From Tetracentron sinense (Eukaryota; Streptophyta; Magnoliopsida; Trochodendrales; Trochodendraceae): a DNA stretch of 64,000 nucleotides. Both the position numbers and the translations under genes were made by a program. Under the pieces are notes generated by a model. The model was not told where the DNA came from and did no database searches. It was given only the letters and a program-made list of their open reading frames with translations. Below, one piece after another: positions 57,123 to 64,000 of this stretch (positions are counted from its first letter, which is position 1; each line of letters starts with the position of its first letter). The stretch lies in contig CM026559.1 of assembly GCA_015143295.1 (NCBI GenBank), positions 22,520,826 through 22,584,825 on the forward strand, read 5' to 3'.

Positions 57123-59360
57123 TGTTGTAATGAGCCATCTAAATAAGCCCATTAGAGCTTTATTATTTAGTTACTATCTTATACAAAGGGCATTTATATC
57201 CTTTCATTCTATTAATAATATACAAGAATAACTAAAGGGATGGAGACATTAATTCCATACTTTATTCCCCTTTCTTCTTCCTCTTCTCCTCTTTCTCTCT
57301 TCTATAAACCCTAGTTTACTATTCCTAATTTTCTACTTAGTATCAAAGCGGGAAGAAAAACTTTCACTTTTCTTTTTATGACATTTTCATGAATAGTGTT
57401 CATGAACAGTGTGCATGAGTAGTGCCATGAATAGTGCGATAAAAAGTGACGTGGACAGTATGATGAACAGAGTCGTAAATAGTGTTTTTTGAAGAAAAGA
57501 TCTTAAAAGATCTGTATTTTTTGGGGGATTTATGATAATCTTTCTAAACTTTTTTAACAAGTTCTAGATGAAGATTTATTTAGTTGTTTGAGAAATTATT
57601 TTGGGTAAATTGGAACAAATTATTAGGGATTGTAGGTTGCCATTGGCTGATAAAAGTTGATGTTATTTGGTGATTGGAACTTAATGGAACACAAATCGTG
57701 AAGTTTGGGCAAGTTTCGGAGTCCTTACATTGTTTTTCTCAAGTTCACAGCTGAATCTTGTATTTTTGCTATGATTGGGCTATGTTATTTGATTGTATTA
57801 AGTTAAAAACCTTGGTGAAAGGTTGTGAAGTGTGTGGGTTGCTGATTTGTATAAATCAGAATTGATTTAAACCTCTAGTTGAGGCGTTATTGGTGTTTAA
57901 TTGTACGAAGTTGAAAACCTTGGTGGAAGGTTGTGAAGTGTGTGAATTCCTGATTTGTATAAATCAAAATTAATTTAGACTTTTAGTTGAGGAAATGTTC
58001 ATGTTTGAGAGATCTGGCTTATTGACTTGTTTGATTTTTTTAATCCCTAAGGAAGACATACATTTGGGGTTAGTGATATGGAGGAACATCCAAGCATGTA
58101 GATTAGTACGCATAGTGCCTCCTTTATTGCTATTGCCTCTTTTGGGGAGTCCTCTGTTATACTATCCCATTTTCAATAGTCCTCTATGGACACTCTTCCA
58201 GTATCCAAAGGTGAACTTGAACACTTCAGTCAGCTACTTTTACAGATAGAGTTGTCTTCTAGTTCCCCCACTTTCATTGTTCAGACAGGTACTCATGCAT
58301 CTGCACATCACATATATTCATTAACCTCACACGAGATTCCTTTAATCATGGATTCAGGAGCCTTAGATTATATGTCTGATAGATCCACACTTTCTCGTGT
58401 TACAATTCTTGCTCTAATTCTTTGAGAGTGAAAATAGCTAATGGTTCCTTTTCCTCTGTGTTTGGGACAGGAAGCATCAATCTCACCCCTACTCTCTCGT
58501 TGTCATCTATATTACATGTTCTTGGGTTTTCTGCTAACCTCCTTTCTGTTAGTGGTTTAACTAAGCATTTGCGTTGTAGTGTAACATTTTTTTCATCTCA
58601 TTCTGTATTTAAGGATTTGGTGGCACAACGATAGATTGAGAGTGAACGTAAAGTGGATAGTCCTTACATCTTGGATCAGACTCCTGCTCCTATCTCTAGT
58701 GCTTTTCAGTCTCATAGTTCTATTAATAAAAACTAGATTTTCTCTGGCATCATTAGTTAGGTCACTTGTCATTTCAGTCCTTGAAAATTTTGTTTTTCCG
58801 TTTGTTTGAATTTGTCAATTTACAAAGTTTGCAATGTGAAACTTGTGAAGTGACAAAGCATAGTCGTGTTTCCTTTCTTCCAAGTACTAAAAGAAGTTTA
58901 TTTCCATTCAAAATTGTGCATTCAGATGTATGGGGACCCTCTCCCAATTTATGCTTGTTTGAATTTCAATATTTTATTTTGTTTATTGATGATTACTCCC
59001 GTTACACTTGGTTGTACATGTTGAAAACTCGAGATGAAGTGCCCAATACTATTCAGACATTTCATAACATGATAAGAACCCAATTTGAAAAGAATGTTAA
59101 GATATTTCTCGCTAATCATGGTCGCGAATACCTTGAGGGATCACTCAGAGCTTACTTTACTGAATATGGAATTATTAATCAAAACAGCTGTGTATACACT
59201 CCACAACAGAATGGAGTGGCGGAACGAAAGAACCGTCATTTTCTTGAGATTGTTCGAAGTTTGTTACTACAGATGAAAGTTGAAAAAAAGTTTTGATCTG
59301 AGGGAGTGCTTACAATGGCGTATTTGATTCATCGGACGCCCTCCCGGGTTTTGGATTTCA
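57123..59360 (+). pseudogene. decayed Ty1/copia element with short LTR
   Basis: A short LTR (about 57123-57335) with a CTATAAACC element is followed by a primer-site match TAGTATCAAAGC at 57339. The gag part is not readable. Pol remains from about 58,170: protease (IMDSGA), the pre-integrase zinc region (CETCEVTKHS) and an integrase core (HSDVWGP, VYTPQQNGVAERKNR at about 59,190-59,235), with several stops (for example 58423, 58632, 58733). The sequence breaks off near 59,360, before reverse transcriptase, so it is truncated as well as mutated. One integrase carboxylate motif (SDNG in relatives) is changed to ANHG. Confidence 0.8.
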
Positions 59361-59369
59361 AGTCTGTCG

Positions 59370-60029
59370 TAGTTCGTAGTCAAGGCATGATATCAGTATT
59401 CATGGTCGAAGGACGATATCAATGTAGAGGATGGTATCAACGTGAAGGACGAGACTAATTTAGAGGACAGAACCGACTTTCAGGATAGAGTAATCAGGAG
59501 GTGATCTCTATACTCTGGCAATTAGGAGTTAATGATGGTCATCTCAACCTACAAACAGTCCAGAACCGACCTGAAGAAAGTAGGTTCATACGTGTGAAAC
59601 GTATCAAAGAAAATAGGTTTACACGTGTTGAACGTATGAAGGAAGATTCGTCTGACATATTTGGTAATGATTACAAAGTAAGTGGTAAGATCATACATGA
59701 GCATTGATGAGCATGCAGAGGCATCTAGACTCAAGCCTATAAATACCCTAGATCTCCCACGAAGAGAAAGAGAGGTTGGTGGTTGAAGGATGGACAAACC
59801 AAAGGTGGTTGAAAGAGGATAAAAGGATGAAGAGATCAAAAAGGGTGGGAGGGACTACTGAATGCCCTTTGTAGCCCTGAGCTGCAAAGGGCCAATAGTT
59901 GTCTTACATATCAAAATCAAATGCCACTAGGCACCACCTAGGATCATAACAAATGGTAACGCTAAAAGGGCCGTTAAGGAAAGAGTCAAGAAAAAGATGC
60001 ATATATAATAAATGATGAAAGAGAGTTAC
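59370..60029. other. unassigned repeat-like segment before the Tekay LTR
   Basis: Begins with tandem words GAAGGACGATATCAA and GAGGAC. A ~32-bp direct repeat with (C/A)ACGTGTTGAACGTATGAA (59,587-59,650), with G-box-like CACGTG, stands about 90 bp before a TATA box CCTATAAATACC at 59,736. It looks like part of another LTR promoter. No gene recognised. Confidence 0.4.
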
Positions 60030-60584
60030 TGTCGCGACCCAAAATACCCCCTGGGAGTTAGGGATACTTTGGCTCGTGATGTGCCATATCCGATACCAAA
60101 CCATCCTGTAATAACATCCAAGTCATGACAACCATAATCATGAATAAGGCAGAAGCTTAAACCAATGTGCGGAAGCGTAATCCAAAAATTTCTTTTCTAT
60201 ACATGCTGTGTATTTCAAGTTTGTACATACATCACAAAAGTAAAGGTGGACATGCCCACCTATCAAAATACAAAATGATAATACTCTCTCTCTCTCTCTC
60301 TCTCTATGTAATCACTCTAAAAGGGCCAGTGGTCTAAGTCATTTGCCTCCTCCTGAGGCTCTACATATGGCTCCTCCTCGCCATAATCCTCCTCTATCCA
60401 GGGCCCCTGATCACAGATGTCAAATGGAGTCCGTGTACTTGCCGACATAACATGTACGGCTGAGCATGGAATACTCAGCGAGCAAAATCTACTAGCTAAC
60501 AATGCTATCATAATCACAATATTTTATACAGTGCGTAAAAGAATATAAATCACCAAAATCCATGCTTAAAACCCGTCGGGAGCT

Positions 60585-60720
60585 TAGAGTTCTTGTGAGC
60601 TTAGAGTTCTTGTGAGCTTGTGAGTACTTGTGAGCTTATGAGCTTCTTGTGAGCTTATGAGTACTTGTGAGCTTCTTGTGAGCTTATGATCCTTGTGAGC
60701 TTGTTCTCCTTGGAGACATA
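60585..60720. repeat. short tandem repeat in the Tekay LTR
   Basis: About ten copies of CTTGTGAGCTTA-like 11-18 bp units (variants with GAGTA and GAGTT). Confidence 0.8.
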
Positions 60721-61810
60721 TGCAAGATCTTAGACTTGTGAGTTTCTTATGAGTTCTTGAAAAGCCTTGCGAGACTTATGATCCGTGGAGTTCATGCAAG
60801 ATCTAGACTTGATCCTTGTGAGCGTGGAGTAACCAATCTTAGAATGCCAACCCAAAGTTTGGCTTAGTCTATGCTTATGCATGTAAGCTTCTTACTTATG
60901 AATGCCTTTGAAAATCCTCTTATGTTTTCTTGAAAATTCATGCTTATGAGAAAAACCGCGGTCGTGCAATACTTATCATGCGTAGAGTGCTTGTGAGCAT
61001 TATAACATCTATGTGGAAAGCTTTAACTAATTAAACATGTTCATGCAAGGCATATTGATCATTGTAGTATACTTGAAGACCTTAAGTAACTCATATGGTT
61101 CATACAAGGTATATTAGCATCATAACATACTTAAACAATTCTAGAATATAGAACATTTCATTCATTGCGTCACATCATAACAATCATGGTTTCTAAGCCT
61201 AATTCATCATATCACACTTAAAATCATGATTCCTTGGAGGATATTAACACTTACTTGCACTTATAGTCATATTCACCCTTTTATTGGAAAACCCCCAAAA
61301 TCTTAAATCCTTATTTGCTTATTTGAACATAATCAAGTTCACCCAAAATCCCTTGTTTGTCATTGCATCATAGTATACTTAAAATCATGGTTCATTTAAA
61401 GGTATTACAATTTTCTTACAAGTTTAGCCATATTCATCCTTGTTATTGAAAAACCCCCAATTTGTAAAACCTTATTTGATTGTTTATTCATGATCTAGTT
61501 CACCCAAATTTCCACACTTCCTATTTATATCATAATAGAATTAAAATCACCTATTTGAATCATCTTTGTATGATAACAAGGCTAGATAGTAGTTTACTAA
61601 CCTCTTTGGATCAATTTCTAGGTTGAAGAAACCCCTTGAGAAATCCTCACTTGATTTGAATGATCCAAGCTTGATTTGGGGAAGATCCAACCCTTGATTG
61701 AAGCTCTTCTTGGTTTCAAGCAAAACCCTCTTTGGAATGCTCAAGATCCTTTCCTTCTCTTTCTAGGAACTCTCCTTGGTTTAGGGTAACCCAAAGACCC
61801 TCCTAAAGTC

Positions 61811-61819
61811 TTCTATTTA
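61811..61819 (-). promoter_or_regulatory. TATA box of the Tekay LTR
   Basis: On the minus strand CTATAAATAG, about 60 bp downstream of the palindrome array. The related LTR A has its TATA in the same relative place. Confidence 0.65.
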
Positions 61820-61878
61820 TAGTGTAAGGGGTGAAAAACCCCTAAAAAAATCGCATCCAAGAAAGTAAAATCGCGTAT

Positions 61879-62066
61879 CTACGATCGTTCGTAGCGATTT
61901 ACGATTGATCGTAGCCTTCTACAATCGATCGTAGCTTCCTACGATCAATCGTAGTTTCACCCGAGAGTTTCCAGCATTTCTGGGGCTTTACGATCGATCG
62001 TAGCAACTCTACGATCGTTCGTAGTTCCGCTACGATCGTTCGTAGGGTCCCTACGAGCGATCGCAA
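61879..62066. promoter_or_regulatory. phased palindrome array of the Tekay LTR
   Basis: Eight copies of a 16-bp palindrome, consensus CTACGATCGATCGTAG, most with one or two changes. Starts: 61879, 61899, 61919, 61939 (exactly 20 bp apart), then 61988, 62009, 62030, 62051 (exactly 21 bp apart). The two quartets are separated by 49 bp. The array lies directly upstream of the TATA box on the minus strand. Binding by a dimeric protein is inference. Confidence 0.88.
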
Positions 62067-62599
62067 CTTTTGCAGAAAGCTTCAGCATTTTTGCATTTTT
62101 GTATCTCGGCCATAACTTTTGACTCGCTTGTCCGATTTTGACGATTCAACTTGCGTTGGATTCGTCTTTCGAAGGAGAACAACTTTCATGTTTTTAAGAA
62201 CTTCAAATTATTCCTTTTTCTTGGACCATTTTACCCCTAAACCTGACTGATCCGAAATTGGGTTTCGTCAATCCAGATTTTAAACCGAACCGACTTTAGA
62301 AATCGGTCTTTTGACCTAACACCAACTCAAAACCAAGAGAAGTGATCAACATGAACCCCGAAGAGGGTTCAATTACCTTTCCAAAAATCCAAGAATCGCT
62401 TGATTCCGACGAGCGGTGTGAACGCTAGGGCTATTTAGAGTCGAGGGTATGCCAAGGCATAACCCTTGTCAATACTCAAGAGTATTCTATACTCTTGCCT
62501 ATTTCATTCCAAACACCCATACAACATAAATATGTTCTTACATGCTTTAGTATATGATATCATTCTTCATACATGGCCATCAAGATCCGGGGTTCTACA

Positions 62600-62613
62600 T
62601 CCTCCCCCCCTTA
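62600..62613 (-). other. polypurine tract of the Tekay element
   Basis: The minus strand reads AAGGGGGGGAGGA immediately before the LTR start TGTAG. Confidence 0.85.
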
Positions 62614-62678
62614 CAGAAATTTCGTCCTCGAAATTGGAACGATACATAGAGATTATAAAGAACAAAATTACATAAACA

Positions 62679-64000
62679 TCACTCAAACAAATTAGGATAT
62701 TTTTCCCTCACTTCCGCTTCGCGCTCCCATGTAGCTTCTTCTCGTGAATGGTGTTGCCATCGAACAAGAACCAAGGGGATGACCTTATTGCGCAAGACTT
62801 GATCCCTACGGTCCAAAATTTGAACCGGCTTTTCCACCAAAGTGAGATCCTCCCGGACTTCTAGCGTATCAAGGTCGATCACATGAGAAGGATCTGGAAT
62901 ATATTTCTGAAGCATAGATACATGGAATACGTTGTGAACCACCGCCATGTGAGTGGGTAGAGCAACCCGGTATGCAACTTCACCAATTCGGGTGATAATT
63001 TCAAATGGACCAACATACCTCGGGCTGAGCTTTCCTCTTTTGCCAAACCTCATAACACCCTTTGTTGGTGAAACCTTCACAAATACCATATCGTCAATAC
63101 GGAACTCAAGATCTCGTCTACGGGTGTCGGCATAGCTCTTTTGCCTGTCCTGAGCCGTCTTTAATCTCTCTCTGATGATCTTGACTTTATTCGCGGTTTG
63201 TTCAATCAATTCCGGGCCCAATATCTTTCTCTCTCCAACTTCATCCCAGTATAGGGGAGATCTACAACTTCGACCATACAAGGCCTCAAAAGGAGCCATT
63301 TGGATGCTCACCTGATAGCTGTTATTGTAGGCGAATTCTACCAATGGCAAGTGATCCTCCCAACTGCCTTTGAAGTCCAACATGCAAGCTCGGAGCATGT
63401 CCTCTATAACCTGGTTCACCCTCTCGGTCTGTCCATCTGTCTGAGGATGAAAGGCGGTGCTAAATTCCAAACGGGAACCCATAGCGCTTTGAAAGCTTTT
63501 CCAGAACCTGGAAGTGAATCTTAGATCCCTGTCTGACACGATACTGACTGGCACCCCGTGCAACTGAACCACTTCTTTGAGGTACAATTCTGCAAGTTGG
63601 TTCGAGTTGAACGTAGTCCGATAAGGCAAGAAATGGACGGATTTTGTCAAACGATCAACCACTACCCATATTGCATCCGATTTCTTTGTCGTTTTTGGCA
63701 ACCCAGTGATGAAATCCATGGAGATGTTCTCCCATTTCCACTCGGGAATAGGGAGGGATTGTAAAAGCCCTGCTGGCCTCATATGCTCGGTCTTCACTTG
63801 TTGGCATACCAAGCATCTTGACACATACTCGGCAACTTCCCCCCTTCATGTTCCGCCACCAAAAATGTCCTTTAAGGTTTCGATACATCTTTGTACCGCC
63901 AGGATGCACAGTGTACTTAGACCGGTGAGCTTCATCTAAGATTTCTAATTTGAGCTTCTCATCGGCTGGAACACATATCCTTCCCTTGAATGTGATTGTC
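62679..64000 (-). pseudogene. Tekay pol C-terminal part: integrase and chromodomain (one frameshift)
   Basis: The 3' end of gag-pol, continuing past the window. In order: HHCC zinc finger (HPGGTKMYRNLK, then CLVCQQVK), integrase core with MDFITGLP, SDRDLRFTS and HPQTDGQTERVNQ carrying the DDE residues, the GPFEII module, and a C-terminal chromodomain (VLVRWQHHSREEATWE). The main frame from 63824 to the stop at 62679 is open for 381 codons. Between the zinc finger halves, at the G6 run (C6 on plus, 63840-63845), one extra base shifts the frame; upstream the correct frame continues to the window end. The shift could be a real mutation or a homopolymer assembly error. The chromodomain would target new copies to particular chromatin. 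Confidence 0.9.

Larger units (their letters stand above)
60030..62599 (-). repeat. 3' LTR of the Tekay element (2,570 bp)
   Basis: On the minus strand it opens TGTAGAACCCC right after the polypurine tract and ends GGGTCGCGACA. It holds a palindrome array (62066-61879), a TATA box near 61811-61819 and a tandem repeat (60,585-60,720). The probable 5-bp target duplication is gttac (60025-60029). Collinear with LTR A at 28735. Confidence 0.88.
60030..64000 (-). mobile_element. Ty3/gypsy Tekay/Del chromovirus, 3' part
   Basis: Minus-strand element running off the window. From right to left: integrase part of pol with C-terminal chromodomain (64000-62679), polypurine tract (62613-62600) and 3' LTR (62599-60030). 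The lineage call rests on the integrase sequence and the chromodomain end. Confidence 0.9.

Noticed and set aside
58560..58580. CACTA 3' terminus (TTGTAGTG) as partner for 26783
   Set aside because: The word lies inside copia coding remnants, more than 30 kb away and without subterminal repeats.

Overview
This is nuclear DNA from a flowering plant, and most of it is transposable elements. The evidence is a spliced plant gene for the exosome subunit RRP42, Ty1/copia, Ty3/gypsy, L1, CACTA, hAT and SINE relics, and LTRs primed by initiator Met-tRNA. The species cannot be fixed from this window. No bacterial-type operons, rRNA genes or CRISPR arrays are visible.

Layout. 1-11070: a young, almost complete Ty1/copia element of Sirevirus type (about 11.2 kb; only the first ~95 bp of its 5' LTR lie outside the window). 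It has gag-pol with two in-frame stops and an extra 3' ORF. 11071-14885 and 20635-26395: one tandem satellite array with a ~178-bp monomer, organised in its right part as a four-monomer higher-order repeat of about 712 bp, split by an L1-type LINE (14886-20634) whose two ORFs are broken. 26396-34000: transposon debris, with a CACTA end at 26783, a minus-strand gypsy-type LTR (28735-~30895), a plus-strand LTR end at 31906, and a further minus-strand LTR remnant (31907-~33690). 34030-42198: the RRP42 gene, seven coding exons and a probable 5' UTR exon; its long first intron carries hAT/MITE insertions, a copia integrase scrap and a PPR-gene scrap. 42200-48400: MITEs, degenerate tandem repeats and a tRNA-type SINE. 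49035-52326: a minus-strand TPR-like gene model, probably truncated. 53158-54085: a LINE 3' remnant. 54280-56935: a Tat/Ogre-like LTR. 57123-59360: a decayed short-LTR copia element. 60030-64000: a minus-strand Tekay/Del chromodomain gypsy element, with its 3' LTR and the integrase part of pol.

Most striking pattern. Several unrelated LTRs each carry their own family-specific 12-16 bp palindrome, usually with a GATC- or TCGA-type core. In the Sirevirus and the two best-preserved gypsy LTRs the copies lie just upstream of the TATA box and repeat with centre-to-centre spacings of 19-21 bp, that is two DNA helical turns. A two-copy version with 21-bp spacing and its own TATA lies inside the Sirevirus, upstream of its third ORF, and looks like an internal promoter. 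Two collinear, related gypsy LTRs differ in their palindrome word while keeping its position and spacing. I regard this phased-palindrome promoter module as the best candidate for an undescribed system here.

The only gene here that I am confident is functional is RRP42. The rest records waves of insertion: satellite first, then L1 and the Sirevirus into it; gypsy LTRs next to and into one another; MITEs into introns.
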